This document shows, in pieces, positions 8,142 to 16,845 of a stretch of 64,000 bases of DNA. Each line of letters starts with the position of its first letter. Position 1 is the first letter of the stretch. Source of the DNA: Psychrobacillus sp044762655 (GTDB lineage Bacteria > Bacillota > Bacilli > Bacillales_A > Planococcaceae); the NCBI RefSeq assembly GCF_044762655.1, contig NZ_JBIWER010000003.1, forward strand, positions 441,373-505,372. Reading direction: 5' to 3'. The translations under genes and the position numbers were made by a program. The notes below the pieces were generated by a model. That model was not told the origin of the DNA and did not search any database. It saw only the letters and a program-made list of their open reading frames with translations.

Positions 8142-9215
8142 TTATACGTTCGATTTAATTGTTTCTAAAGTAGTGCGGTCGCATGATTTAACTAATTTGA
8201 CAATAAGCTCTTTAGCCGCAGCATAATCATCTGTATGAATTATAGATGCAGACGTATGAATGTAACGTGAGCAAATACCAATTACCGCGCTTGGAACTCC
8301 TTCATTTGAGGTATGAACACGTCCCGCATCTGTACCACCATGTGAGATGAAATATTGATAGGGAATATTATGCGTTTCTGCAGTATCTAATACAAACTCA
8401 CGCATACCTCGATGAGTTACCATTGTACGGTCGAAAATTCGTAAAAGTGTTCCTTTTCCAAGTTGCCCAAACTCACTTTTGTTACCCGAAGCATCATTGG
8501 CAGGACTTGCATCTAAAGCAAAGAATACGTCAGGGTTAATCATATTCGCTGATGCCTGTGCACCACGAAGACCTACTTCCTCCATAACGTTTGCACCAGA
8601 GTAAAGCATATTCGGTAGTTGGTCGTTCTGTACCTCTTTTAAAAGCTCAATTGCTAAGCCACAGCCATAACGGTTATCCCAAGCCTTCGCCATAATTTTT
8701 TTATCATTTGCCATCGGTGTAAATGCACAAACTGGGACGATTTGATCACCCGGTTTAATACCCATTCGTACAGCATCCTCTTTGTCATCTGCTCCAACAT
8801 CAATTAACATATTCTTTATATCCATCGGTTTGTTACGAAGCTCATCGCTCAACAAATGAGGAGGAATAGAACCGATTACTCCTGGAATCGCTTTATCCTT
8901 TGTGACCACATCTACTCGTTGTGCAAGTAAAACCTGGCTCCACCAACCACCTAATGGTTGAAAACGAACCATTCCATTATCTGTGATTCCTGTTACCATA
9001 AATCCGACTTCATCCATATGACCTGCAACTAATATTTTCGGTCCATTTTCATCGCCTTTTTTAAGTCCAAAAATTCCACCTAGGTTATCTTGAACAATCT
9101 CACCTGAATATTTAGTCAGTTCATCGCGCATAAAGGCACGAACTGCATTTTCATTGCCAGGTGCTCCTGGAAGTTCTGTCAACGTTTTAAATAATGAGCG
9201 TGTTTCTTCATTCAT
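8142..9215 (-). CDS. ytoP: M42-family metallo-aminopeptidase (YtoP)
   Basis: A protein of 357 residues with the features of the M42 (TET/glutamyl aminopeptidase, 'cellulase M') family: metal-binding VAGHMDEVGFM near residue 65, KAWDNRYGCG near 180, EEVGLRGA near 215 and SHGGTDAGR near 310. It probably trims peptides in the cytosol as a large oligomer. Older annotations as endoglucanase are not supported by any cellulase motif. AGGAGG stands 10 bp before the ATG. It is divergent from ytzB. Confidence 0.9.
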   Translation of the reverse strand: MNEETRSLFKTLTELPGAPGNENAVRAFMRDELTKYSGEIVQDNLGGIFGLKKGDENGPKILVAGHMDEVGFMVTGITDNGMVRFQPLGGWWSQVLLAQRVDVVTKDKAIPGVIGSIPPHLLSDELRNKPMDIKNMLIDVGADDKEDAVRMGIKPGDQIVPVCAFTPMANDKKIMAKAWDNRYGCGLAIELLKEVQNDQLPNMLYSGANVMEEVGLRGAQASANMINPDVFFALDASPANDASGNKSEFGQLGKGTLLRIFDRTMVTHRGMREFVLDTAETHNIPYQYFISHGGTDAGRVHTSNEGVPSAVIGICSRYIHTSASIIHTDDYAAAKELIVKLVKSCDRTTLETIKSNV

Positions 9216-9372
9216 ATAAAAAAGCCTCCTAAAGCTATGCAGAAAATAATATCCTTCTCTTATTGTAATAAAAGATCTCTTCGTTTACTACAATAAAACT
9301 TCGTAATCCGAAAAATTTAATAGTATTGAGGATGTATGATACACTAAAAAAAATAAGATGGGAGGAATAATA

Positions 9373-9687
9373 ATGAAATTAAAAGATTATATGATGGGAC
9401 TTGGAACTGGAATTGTTATAGGGGTTATTGCCAGCCAAGCTACAAATAAGATGGATTTCAATCGTTCAGCCGAGCTTGTGTTAAATGAAATTAAAAATTC
9501 TTTCAAAAAAGAGGGTCCAATTGATGGATCATGGATATATATGTCACCAGAAAAACTTCAAAAAGCTGCCATTAGTATGAATGTTTATAAAGGTGGAATT
9601 TCCCGTGTGAAGAATGGTGAACTTGAGCAATATGAGTTCGCAGCAGATGCAAAAACAGGTTCAGTTGTGGACTTAGTAAAACTCTAA
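9373..9687 (+). CDS. ytzB: YtzB-like small membrane-anchored protein (PepSY-like)
   Basis: A protein of 104 residues with a short hydrophobic N-terminus (residues 7-24, MMGLGTGIVIGVIASQA) and a soluble part ending EYEFAADAKTGSVVDLVKL-like, which resembles a PepSY fold. The start at 9373 is chosen because GGAGGAATAAT immediately precedes it. Position beside ytoP matches B. subtilis ytzB, so the symbol rests mostly on synteny. The function is unknown; PepSY domains often inhibit peptidases. Confidence 0.65.
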   Translation: MKLKDYMMGLGTGIVIGVIASQATNKMDFNRSAELVLNEIKNSFKKEGPIDGSWIYMSPEKLQKAAISMNVYKGGISRVKNGELEQYEFAADAKTGSVVDLVKL

Positions 9688-9700
9688 GTATTGAAAAAGA

Positions 9701-9738
9701 ATGGTTGATCATGAGTTTCATCATGATCAGCCATTTTT
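9701..9738 (+). terminator. Terminator after ytzB
   Basis: Stem ATGGTTGATCATGA / TCATGATCAGCCAT with a 6-nt loop, followed by seven T residues. Confidence 0.92.
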
Positions 9739-9754
9739 TTGTCATCTAAAAATG

Positions 9755-9812
9755 TTTTGTTGGCATAAATGGAGTTTTAGTTGGGATAAATACCTTCCCA
9801 GTTGGAATAGAT
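9755..9812. repeat. Periodic array, AGTTGG motif, 20-21 bp period
   Basis: GTTGG occurs at 9760, 9780 and 9801, each followed by a variable base and AT(A/T)A-like sequence. The spacing is 20 and 21 bp. The array fills the gap between the convergent terminators of ytzB and ytnP and shares its motif with the array at 23148-23226. Confidence 0.55.
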
Positions 9813-9824
9813 TATATTTTCCAC

Positions 9825-9860
9825 AAAAAAAGAGCGAAGACGATGTCATCACTCTTTTTA
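9825..9860 (-). terminator. Terminator after ytnP
   Basis: On the minus strand a stem of about 14 bp with one mismatch begins AAAAAGAGTGATGA and ends in a T tract. It lies 4 bp beyond the ytnP stop. Confidence 0.85.
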
Positions 9861-9863
9861 TTC

Positions 9864-10709
9864 CTACCTAGTTCTCTCCACTAAGTCCACTATTTCTTTT
9901 CCATCTTCGGACCATTTGATCATTCGATAAAATGCATCGTGGTAGAAGCTGAACCAGTAGTTATGTTGAAGTGCTTGTTTAACCCATTTTTCTTTCGCAA
10001 ACACAGAAGTCATCGGGTAATCATCATATGCAAGCACCCAAAGTGGATTTTGGTGCGCATGGGTAGGCATTAAATCTGCCATATGTATTACTGTATCCTC
10101 CGCTTGCTTGAATACTACAATACTATGTCCGTCACTATGACCACCAGTATGAATCATTTGAATTCCTTCTATTACCTCGAGCGAATCTGTAAACGGTACT
10201 ACTTGGCTTTCAATTGCCTCCCAATTTTCTTTCCAGTACGTATTTTTGGATCGAATATTTGGATTTCTCATCTCATGCCATTCAACATCAGATACGTATA
10301 TTTTGGCATTTGGAAAAGTGGAAACAATCTCATTGCCTTCCCATTTTGTCAGGCCACAGGCATGATCGAAATGGAGATGCGTCATCATGACTATCTGAAT
10401 ATCCTCTGGTAATATTCCTAATTCTACTAGATTATCTTCCACCTGGGATTGATCGGTAACTCCATAGTTTCGCAATTGCTTCTCGGTCATTTTACGATAG
10501 CCGAGACCAGATTCCATTAAAATATTTTGACCTTTATATTGGATAAGTAATGGATCTGATGGTAGTTCAATTTGGTTTTTCTCATTGACCGGATATTTCT
10601 TTTCCCATAGTGGTTTTGGAACAACCCCAAACATGGCACCCCCGTCCATAAAAGTTGTTCCTCCCTTTAACCATGTAAAGGACATTTCATGAAATTTAAA
10701 CGTGTCCAT
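9864..10709 (-). CDS. ytnP: YtnP-type metallo-beta-lactamase-fold lactonase
   Basis: A protein of 281 residues with the metallo-beta-lactamase motif THLHFDHACG near residue 112, a second metal ligand region HTGGHSDGHS near 190, and MADLMPTHAH near 212. This is the layout of the acyl-homoserine-lactone lactonase group. B. subtilis YtnP has quorum-quenching activity and sits next to trmB, as here. The real substrate in this organism cannot be read from sequence. It lies 14 bp downstream of trmB and is probably cotranscribed with it. Confidence 0.88.
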   Translation of the reverse strand: MDTFKFHEMSFTWLKGGTTFMDGGAMFGVVPKPLWEKKYPVNEKNQIELPSDPLLIQYKGQNILMESGLGYRKMTEKQLRNYGVTDQSQVEDNLVELGILPEDIQIVMMTHLHFDHACGLTKWEGNEIVSTFPNAKIYVSDVEWHEMRNPNIRSKNTYWKENWEAIESQVVPFTDSLEVIEGIQMIHTGGHSDGHSIVVFKQAEDTVIHMADLMPTHAHQNPLWVLAYDDYPMTSVFAKEKWVKQALQHNYWFSFYHDAFYRMIKWSEDGKEIVDLVERTR

Positions 10710-10723
10710 TTCCCAGCACCCCT

Positions 10724-11365
10724 TTAGATGTATTTTGCTTCTACTCGATAGATAGGCTGTCCTTTTGCAGAAAACTTTTCTTCATATTCCGTCATAACAT
10801 TATCCTCAGGCATATTTACATGCAAGTCGAGCGAGACATCCTTGATAAGCATCCCGAAAGCAGACATACTCGTTAATGAGTATTCAAATAGACCACGATT
10901 ATCTGTTTTGAAATGAATTTCAGCATGGTCTACTAAAATCGATTTATATAACTCTAAAAATACCGCATGTGTCAAACGTCTTTTAGCATGTTTAGTTTTT
11001 GGCCATGGATCTGAGAAATTTAAATACACACGATCGACGTCATTTTTTTCAAAATACTGCGCTAAATCTGCTCCATTTACTTTCAATAATCGTAAATTTG
11101 GTAGTGGCTGCGCGGCAATTGCATTTTCCAATGCGGACACAATAACACTATCATATAATTCGATTCCGATATAATTGATGTCAGGGTTTTGTTTAGCCAT
11201 TCCTGTTACAAATTGACCTTTACCTGATCCTACCTCGATATGCAATGGATGATCATTATTAAACTCAACGTTCCATTTCCCTTTTTTTTCTTCAGGATTT
11301 GGTATTACTATTTCTGGGTGAGCATTGATAAAATCCTCTGCCCATGGTTTATTTCTTAACCTCAT
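10724..11365 (-). CDS. trmB: tRNA (guanine-N7-)-methyltransferase TrmB
   Basis: A protein of 213 residues that makes m7G46 in tRNA using S-adenosylmethionine. The SAM site HIEVGSGKGQFV is near residue 42, and LNFSDPWPKTKHAKRRL near 118 holds the catalytic and RNA-binding residues typical of TrmB. The C-terminal TEYEEKF(S)AKGQPIYR block is also characteristic. AAGGAG precedes the ATG. It is flanked by ytnP and the lipid kinase, as in B. subtilis (ytmQ). Confidence 0.95.
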   Translation of the reverse strand: MRLRNKPWAEDFINAHPEIVIPNPEEKKGKWNVEFNNDHPLHIEVGSGKGQFVTGMAKQNPDINYIGIELYDSVIVSALENAIAAQPLPNLRLLKVNGADLAQYFEKNDVDRVYLNFSDPWPKTKHAKRRLTHAVFLELYKSILVDHAEIHFKTDNRGLFEYSLTSMSAFGMLIKDVSLDLHVNMPEDNVMTEYEEKFSAKGQPIYRVEAKYI

Positions 11366-11384
11366 TATTTAAACTCCTTTTTCT

Positions 11385-12302
11385 TTAACGGCTTGCTAAA
11401 TTCCATGCATTTGCTACTACGGAACATGTATAAGCTGTATCTTTATCGGTTACGCCTGAAAACTCTCCGTCTACATGACCAAACACTTCATTATGAAGGA
11501 CCATTTTAAAATCGGATGCTTGGAACTGTGTAACTTCTTTAAATTTAGTATGTTTTCCAAAGAATACTGTACCAAAAATAAATAATAATTTCCATCTTGA
11601 TAATTTGTTAACTACCGTCAGCTCAAGTAATTGGTCATTTGCAATAGACGTTGGAGAGATTTTCATGCCACCTCCAAAAAATGGCTGATTGCAAATAACA
11701 AAAAACCATACATCATCAAATCGGATAATTTCATTATTTGTATGTAAAGTAAAAGAAAATTTATCAAACGTAAATAATTCTTTCATTAAATATAATATGT
11801 ATGCAACTTTACCAAGTCTGAATAGGTTTAGCCTACCCTTCCATGCAGAATAATTTGCTAAATAAGCAACTTTTGCATCAAAGCCAAATCCTGCATTATT
11901 AACAAATTGATATTCCCTTTCAGGAGTTCGCACAGTTCCCAAATCCATTTTTTTGTGACTGTAACTATTTGCATAAGTTTTTAAATCTTTTAACGTATGA
12001 ATAACAGCAAATGTTCGGCTAAAGTCATTTCCACTACCTGCAGGAATAAATCCGATTCGAACGTGTGCAAAACCTACTACACCAACTATAATTTCATGTA
12101 TGGTACCGTCACCGCCAACTCCAACTATTAGCAAATCGTCGAGCGAGTCTGCACAGCTTTTTGCTATTTCGGTGGCATGCTCTGTTCTTTCTGTAAAAAA
12201 TACTTGATGCGGAATATCAATTGTTTCTTTCCATTTGTTCCATACTTTCTTACCTAAACCATTTCCTGCGTGCATATTTACGATAAAAACTATATTACTC
12301 AT
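11385..12302 (-). CDS. ytlR: YegS/DagK-type lipid kinase (YtlR)
   Basis: A protein of 305 residues of the diacylglycerol kinase catalytic family. The glycine-rich ATP loop VGVGGDGTIHEIIVG is near residue 60, IGFIPAGSGNDFSRTF is near 83, and a downstream all-beta half follows. The likely substrate is a membrane lipid or sphingoid-like alcohol; B. subtilis YtlR lacks a firmly known substrate. Its start overlaps the end of ytlQ by 8 bp, suggesting coupled translation. Confidence 0.87.
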   Translation of the reverse strand: MSNIVFIVNMHAGNGLGKKVWNKWKETIDIPHQVFFTERTEHATEIAKSCADSLDDLLIVGVGGDGTIHEIIVGVVGFAHVRIGFIPAGSGNDFSRTFAVIHTLKDLKTYANSYSHKKMDLGTVRTPEREYQFVNNAGFGFDAKVAYLANYSAWKGRLNLFRLGKVAYILYLMKELFTFDKFSFTLHTNNEIIRFDDVWFFVICNQPFFGGGMKISPTSIANDQLLELTVVNKLSRWKLLFIFGTVFFGKHTKFKEVTQFQASDFKMVLHNEVFGHVDGEFSGVTDKDTAYTCSVVANAWNLASR

Positions 12303-13278
12303 CGGTTTCCTCGCTACCCAAATCCCAGCTAGATCTGGAATAAGAAGTCGTTTGAACTAAGTCCAATATTGCCTGTGCTGCTTTAAATTGCATATGCTTC
12401 ATCGGGGAAGGTGAAGATTTCAAAGATAAAAACCACTCTGGAAATTTACGAGTATCGATAAAATCGGTGTTAAACGAGTTTCCTGGATAATCAATATAGC
12501 CATTTCTAGAAAGAATTACTTTTTTTATCGGCAGCTCTATTTCTTGCTTTTGGAAAATCTGACTTAAGATAGATTCCATCCGATTGAGATTAATCGTTGG
12601 ATTTAAAATTTTCTTTTCATCTTTTCCGCTTTTCTTTAGCCAGAACCGATCTCCGCTTCCTATAAAAGCATCGGAAGCTTTACCCTCAAGAGCTACGATA
12701 CATACCACTTCTGTAGGCAGTATTAGTATGATATCTAATTCAATTGGTGCTTTTTTAAGCTTCAAAATAGGATAATAAAATAAGAAATAATTATCGGGTA
12801 ATTTCTGTGTTAAATCTCGCAGCATGGAGTCTCGCATATATTTTGGATCTATATAAGACTTTTCACGTAACGTGGAACTTGCCCATTTTAACTGAAAATG
12901 AAATAACTGATCTAAATACATTCTCTTTAACTCTTCTTTTGTTTGCGGATTATATACTAGTTTAGGTTCAAAATGTAAAGTAGTAGACTCTTCAGGAATC
13001 AAATCCTCATCACTCAACTCATTAGTTTGCCAGTCTAGCTCTTCCGTTGTTTCTTTTTTATGCTTTGGAAAAAGAATAGAGAAAAGCGTTTTTTTCTCGT
13101 ATTCTTCCAGAACTTCCTCTTCTTTTTCGATCCAATCAGAGTTAAAAGAACCTCGTTCCCACTCTTCCTTTGTTCGATCCCACTGCTGTTTCTTTAAGCG
13201 CACAAACTGAGTGGGATATCTTTTTAGATCTATTTGGTATCTAGAAACATAATCTTGTAATTTAACTAGTTGGGCCAT
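12295..13278 (-). CDS. ytlQ: YtlQ-like protein, possible nuclease-related domain
   Basis: A protein of 327 residues with no membrane helix. The first 100 residues are charged and low in complexity; residues 120-320 form a mixed alpha/beta domain (LDIILILPTEVVCIVALEGKA) that resembles NERD/endonuclease-like folds by eye. The function is unknown. The name comes from its position between ytlR and ytlP (thpR), which is the B. subtilis order. It overlaps ytlR by 8 bp and thpR by 17 bp. GGAGGGAAACC supports the start. Confidence 0.7.
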   Translation of the reverse strand: MAQLVKLQDYVSRYQIDLKRYPTQFVRLKKQQWDRTKEEWERGSFNSDWIEKEEEVLEEYEKKTLFSILFPKHKKETTEELDWQTNELSDEDLIPEESTTLHFEPKLVYNPQTKEELKRMYLDQLFHFQLKWASSTLREKSYIDPKYMRDSMLRDLTQKLPDNYFLFYYPILKLKKAPIELDIILILPTEVVCIVALEGKASDAFIGSGDRFWLKKSGKDEKKILNPTINLNRMESILSQIFQKQEIELPIKKVILSRNGYIDYPGNSFNTDFIDTRKFPEWFLSLKSSPSPMKHMQFKAAQAILDLVQTTSYSRSSWDLGSEETDE

Positions 13279-13825
13279 TCTGGTTTCCCTCCCTATTTAA
13301 AAATGTACTAACTTCCTCGTAACGCGGAGATTGAGTTACATTAATCGTATAAATAGAAAAACTGTCTACGTTAAAGGACAGATCAGGTAGTTTAAAGTTA
13401 ACTAAATTGACCGATTCTTTTGCTGCCCATTTTTTAGCGATAGTAATATGGGCAGTATAGTCGTTTTTTTCCTGTACTTCTATAATATCGGCTAATCGCT
13501 CTACAATTTTTTGATGCAAAAAATGTAGAGGATTACTTTTTTCTAACGCAGTATATACAACGCGTGGAGTGACGTCACTACCAAAATGCGCCACTCCACT
13601 TGTTGTTAGTTCAAATGAACCCCATTCTAACAGATGAAAAGAATCTATTATTTGAGTTAGTGTATCGTCTACTACATGTCCCAAATAATACAAAGTTATA
13701 TGAAGATCCTCTGCTACCGGTAGTATTTTATGAGTCTTTTGTAAGTTTGTTTTATCACGTTCCTGAATAATGGCGTTTGCTACCTTCATTGGAATCTTTA
13801 TCGCGATAAAATAATGCTTGTTCAT
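13262..13825 (-). CDS. thpR: RNA 2',3'-cyclic phosphodiesterase ThpR
   Basis: A protein of 187 residues of the 2H phosphoesterase superfamily. The two H-x-T motifs, HITLYYLG near residue 42 and HITIAKKW near 126, line the active site that opens 2',3'-cyclic phosphates. A role in RNA end processing is likely. It overlaps dat by 4 bp (ATGA) and ytlQ by 17 bp, so the series dat-thpR-ytlQ-ytlR is a tight operon. Confidence 0.88.
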   Translation of the reverse strand: MNKHYFIAIKIPMKVANAIIQERDKTNLQKTHKILPVAEDLHITLYYLGHVVDDTLTQIIDSFHLLEWGSFELTTSGVAHFGSDVTPRVVYTALEKSNPLHFLHQKIVERLADIIEVQEKNDYTAHITIAKKWAAKESVNLVNFKLPDLSFNVDSFSIYTINVTQSPRYEEVSTFLNREGNQNGPTS

Positions 13826-14673
13826 ACTTCAACGGATGAAGGAATTCTTTTTTCAAAAGCTACTTGAAGCTTTTCTGTCCATTCTCCACGTTTACCATTA
13901 CCAATTAGTTTATCGTCAATCGAAATTACAGGCATTACTTCTGCATTTGTAGAAGACATAATCATTTCATCCATTTCCAATGCTTGCGTTTTCGTAAATG
14001 CCTCTTCCACTACTGATAGCCCTATTTCCTCACAGCAGTTTAAAATAACTTGGCGAGTAATTCCGTTAAGTATTAAATTGCTAACTGGATGAGTATACAA
14101 AACACCATCCTTAATACCGTACATATTAGAGGATGAACCTTCCGTAACCATTTCTCCACGATGTAGTACCGATTCATAGCAGTCTTTACTAATTGCTTCC
14201 TGTTTCGCAAGAACATTACCCAATAAATTTAACGACTTGATATCACAACGAAGCCAGCGGATATCCTCTACAAAGCAAGTTTTCACTCCATTTTCTAGCT
14301 GAGAAAGAGGGCGTGATGTTTCCTTTGTATATGCTGTTAATACAGATTCAACCGATGGAACAGGAAAATTATGTTGGCGCATGCTAGTACCGCGTGTAAT
14401 TTGGAGATACACTTGACCGTCATGAAGCTCATTCATTTCAATAAGGTCGTGTAGCATTTTGTGCATAACGTCTTTAGTATAGGGAATTACTAATTGAATT
14501 TTGTCAGCACTCGCATACAATCGGTCGATATGCTCTGTTGCAGTGAACATATTCCCGTTATATATTTTAATCACTTCATAAATTCCGTCGCCAAATTGAT
14601 AACCACGATCCTCGTAACCAATTTTCACATCTTCTTCTTGAACAAATTGATCATTCCATAATACTTTTACCAT
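13822..14673 (-). CDS. dat: D-amino-acid transaminase
   Basis: A class IV PLP-dependent aminotransferase of 283 residues that interconverts D-alanine, D-glutamate and their keto acids and so supplies D-amino acids for the cell wall. The Schiff-base lysine lies in CDIKSLNLLGN near residue 144, and EGSSSNMYG near 177 binds the PLP phosphate. FGDGIYEV near residue 28 is the usual N-terminal signature. GGAGGAATAAGC precedes the ATG. pepV lies 2 bp upstream. Confidence 0.92.
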   Translation of the reverse strand: MVKVLWNDQFVQEEDVKIGYEDRGYQFGDGIYEVIKIYNGNMFTATEHIDRLYASADKIQLVIPYTKDVMHKMLHDLIEMNELHDGQVYLQITRGTSMRQHNFPVPSVESVLTAYTKETSRPLSQLENGVKTCFVEDIRWLRCDIKSLNLLGNVLAKQEAISKDCYESVLHRGEMVTEGSSSNMYGIKDGVLYTHPVSNLILNGITRQVILNCCEEIGLSVVEEAFTKTQALEMDEMIMSSTNAEVMPVISIDDKLIGNGKRGEWTEKLQVAFEKRIPSSVEV

Positions 14674-14675
14674 GC

Positions 14676-16082
14676 TTATTCCTCCTCGAATTTTGAGCTT
14701 CCAGCAAGTTCTACAATTGCATCTGCATAAATAGCAGTAGCTTTAACTAAATCTTCAATATCTACATATTCATCTACTTGATGTGCTACGTCTTTTCTAC
14801 CAGGGAAAAGCATACCGAATGCTACTCCTTTTTCTAAAACTCTTGCATAGGTACCTCCACCGATAGACAAAAGTTCTGCTTTTTCACCAGTATGTTTTTC
14901 GTATACTTTTTGTAAAGTTTTGATGAGTATATCTTCTTTATCGACATAATGTGGTTTAGAGTTAGTACCCAAATCCAATGTAATACCAGTACCACTTAGT
15001 AGCTCTCTACACGCTCTTAATTGTTCATCGAAAGGATAGTTGACAGAATAACGCATACTCACCTGTGTGCATGAACCTTGAGCAGGTGCATAATGAATGA
15101 CCCCTGGATTTAATGTCGTATCCCCTGAAATTTCATCTGTAAAATTGAGTGCCAAAGAATGTCCTCTACTCTCTTCACCGAAAGAATTCACTAAAAAGTT
15201 TACAAATGCTTTGGAATGAGGCGTTAAGTTAATGTTTTGTAAAAATTTAGCTAGTACAATTCCGGCATTAACCCCATCATCTGGCTCCATGGCATGTGCA
15301 GATTTACCAAACACAAGCACTTTTACCATCGGACCTTCTTGTGTAACTTCGCCATTAATATTATGTTCTGCCGCAAACGCTTGGAACTTTTCTTTAATCA
15401 TATGTAAACCACCGAATAATACTGCAAAGGCTTCATCGGGCACCATATTTGTACGTTTACCTGCTTGGAAAAATTGTATCGTTTCCGTATCAGCTGAACC
15501 GGTTTGCGTAAAGATCAGACTAGCTATACCTTTTTCTGCATTAATAATTGGGAAATCCGCATCTGGGGCAAATCCCATTTGGGGCATTGCTTCTTTTTCA
15601 AAATATCTAGCCATACAACGGAATCCACTTTCTTCGTCTGTTCCAATGATGAGACGGACTTTTTTGGCAAGCTCAATTCCTGCCTCTTTTACTAGATTCA
15701 TCGCCATCCAAGCTGCTATCGTTGGTCCTTTATCGTCAATTGCACCCCGACCAAACACTTTCTCATCAGCAACTACCCCTTCAAAAGGTGGATATGTCCA
15801 ATTTTTACCCTCTGGCACAACATCTACGTGACATAGAATACCTAATATATCTTCGCCTTCACCCATTTCAATATGTCCAGCTACATTATCAACGTTTTTG
15901 GTTGTAAATCCTTTTTGCTCTCCTTCATTTAACATATGGAGAAGCGCTTCTAGTGGTTTAGGACCAAAAGGCATTTCATCATTACCTGCTTTTTCATCCA
16001 TCACACTTGGAATTTGTATTAACCTTTGTAACTCTTCTACTAAATCTGCTTTTTTAGATTCTGCTAATTCTAACCAGTTCAT
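14676..16082 (-). CDS. pepV: Xaa-His dipeptidase PepV (M20 family)
   Basis: A di-zinc dipeptidase of 468 residues. Metal-binding motifs are CHVDVVPEGKNW near residue 85, GRGAIDDKGP near 115, and GTDEESG near 150; a dimerisation/lid domain occupies the middle. It breaks down dipeptides in the cytosol. The start at 16082 is chosen because AGGAGGAAAC stands 4-5 bp before it; the ATG 21 bp upstream overlaps that Shine-Dalgarno and lacks its own. It heads the pepV-dat-thpR-ytlQ-ytlR series. Confidence 0.92.
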   Translation of the reverse strand: MNWLELAESKKADLVEELQRLIQIPSVMDEKAGNDEMPFGPKPLEALLHMLNEGEQKGFTTKNVDNVAGHIEMGEGEDILGILCHVDVVPEGKNWTYPPFEGVVADEKVFGRGAIDDKGPTIAAWMAMNLVKEAGIELAKKVRLIIGTDEESGFRCMARYFEKEAMPQMGFAPDADFPIINAEKGIASLIFTQTGSADTETIQFFQAGKRTNMVPDEAFAVLFGGLHMIKEKFQAFAAEHNINGEVTQEGPMVKVLVFGKSAHAMEPDDGVNAGIVLAKFLQNINLTPHSKAFVNFLVNSFGEESRGHSLALNFTDEISGDTTLNPGVIHYAPAQGSCTQVSMRYSVNYPFDEQLRACRELLSGTGITLDLGTNSKPHYVDKEDILIKTLQKVYEKHTGEKAELLSIGGGTYARVLEKGVAFGMLFPGRKDVAHQVDEYVDIEDLVKATAIYADAIVELAGSSKFEEE

Positions 16083-16103
16083 TTTAGTTTCCTCCTCTGT
16101 CAT

Positions 16104-16404
16104 CCTTACACTTCATTTTACACTTTTTATCTAAAAAGACATAAATATCTGTTAGTTGTTTGATTATTTGCCCAAAAGGTTTATTTACTTACAAATCGGG
16201 AAATTAATCAATAAAAATCTACGATACTTTGGCTATTAGCAGCAGGAGTAGTGAAAGACTACAGGCTCGAGCTGTGCCTATAGAAAGTTTCCACATAGAG
16301 CAGAAATCAGCGTTGCTCGGATTTCCCTATGTAATTTATGTTACTTTTAGCTCACCCCAAAACTAAAGAGAAATGTGAATTATTTGTAAATATCATAATC
16401 TCTA
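16104..16404. other. Intergenic region between divergent pepV and ytzE
   Basis: No gene is visible. The region contains the hairpin-rich block 16222-16342, listed separately, and A/T-rich flanks. The pepV promoter should lie here but could not be fixed with confidence. Confidence 0.5.
16222..16342. other. Hairpin-rich block, candidate structured RNA or dispersed element
   Basis: Three consecutive dyads are packed into about 120 bp. GTAGT / ACTAC with a 5-nt loop lies near 16232. GGCTCGAGC and GTGCC pair around a CTCGAG core near 16263. ACATAG / CTATGT at 16293-16337 encloses GAAATC / GATTTC. GC content is visibly higher than in the flanking DNA. On the minus strand it would be part of the pepV leader. 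I do not recognise a known riboswitch. Confidence 0.45.
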
Positions 16405-16433
16405 TAGAAATTTCAATAGAAATTTATTATAAT
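16405..16433 (+). promoter_or_regulatory. Candidate ytzE promoter
   Basis: A perfect TATAAT at 16428-16433 has a weak -35 (TAGAAA) 17 bp upstream. The transcript would carry a leader of about 125 nt with a stem GTCAGAA / TTCTGAC near 16440-16461. Confidence 0.5.
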
Positions 16434-16566
16434 GGAATTGTCAGAAAGAAAATATTCTGACTACCATCATTGTAAAGGGGCTGTAAATTGCAATTACCTA
16501 GTTGCTTTTCACCCAAGTCGTCCGCTAGTCTAGCCAAGAGATATCATGATGAAGGAGTGGTTACTT

Positions 16567-16788
16567 ATGAAACCTACTACTGATCGGATGCTTACTCGAA
16601 TTAAAGACATGTATATGTTCATCCGTGATAATGGAACTGTAACAACACAAGACTTAGTCGATGAATTTGGCATCACTCCTCGCACGATTCAACGAGATTT
16701 GAATGTGCTTGCTTTTAATGACTTAGTTATTAGTCCGACAAGAGGCAAATGGACCACGACGAACAAACGAGTCAAATTGACATCTTAG
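16567..16788 (+). CDS. ytzE: YtzE, small DeoR-type HTH regulator
   Basis: A protein of 73 residues made up almost entirely of a DeoR-type winged helix-turn-helix (NGTVTTQDLVDEFGITPRTI, then a recognition helix RDLNVLAFNDLV). No effector-binding domain is present. This matches B. subtilis YtzE, which also stands beside the pseudouridine synthase gene ytzG. AAGGAGTGG sets the start at 16567 rather than the ATG 21 bp upstream. Its targets are unknown. Confidence 0.85.
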   Translation: MKPTTDRMLTRIKDMYMFIRDNGTVTTQDLVDEFGITPRTIQRDLNVLAFNDLVISPTRGKWTTTNKRVKLTS

Positions 16789-16802
16789 ATATTAACGATA
16801 CG

Positions 16803-16845
16803 AAAAGAATGACCATGCTCAGTGATTAAGCGAGGTCATTCTTTT
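16803..16845. terminator. Bidirectional terminator between ytzE and ytzG
   Basis: Stem AAAAGAATGACC / GGTCATTCTTTT with a loop of about 19 nt. The ytzG stop codon lies inside the loop, so the terminator is shared by the convergent genes. Confidence 0.85.

Noticed and set aside
15232..15831. Open frame of 199 codons on the plus strand
   Set aside because: It lies wholly inside pepV on the other strand, has no Shine-Dalgarno, and its residue use is that of a shadow frame.
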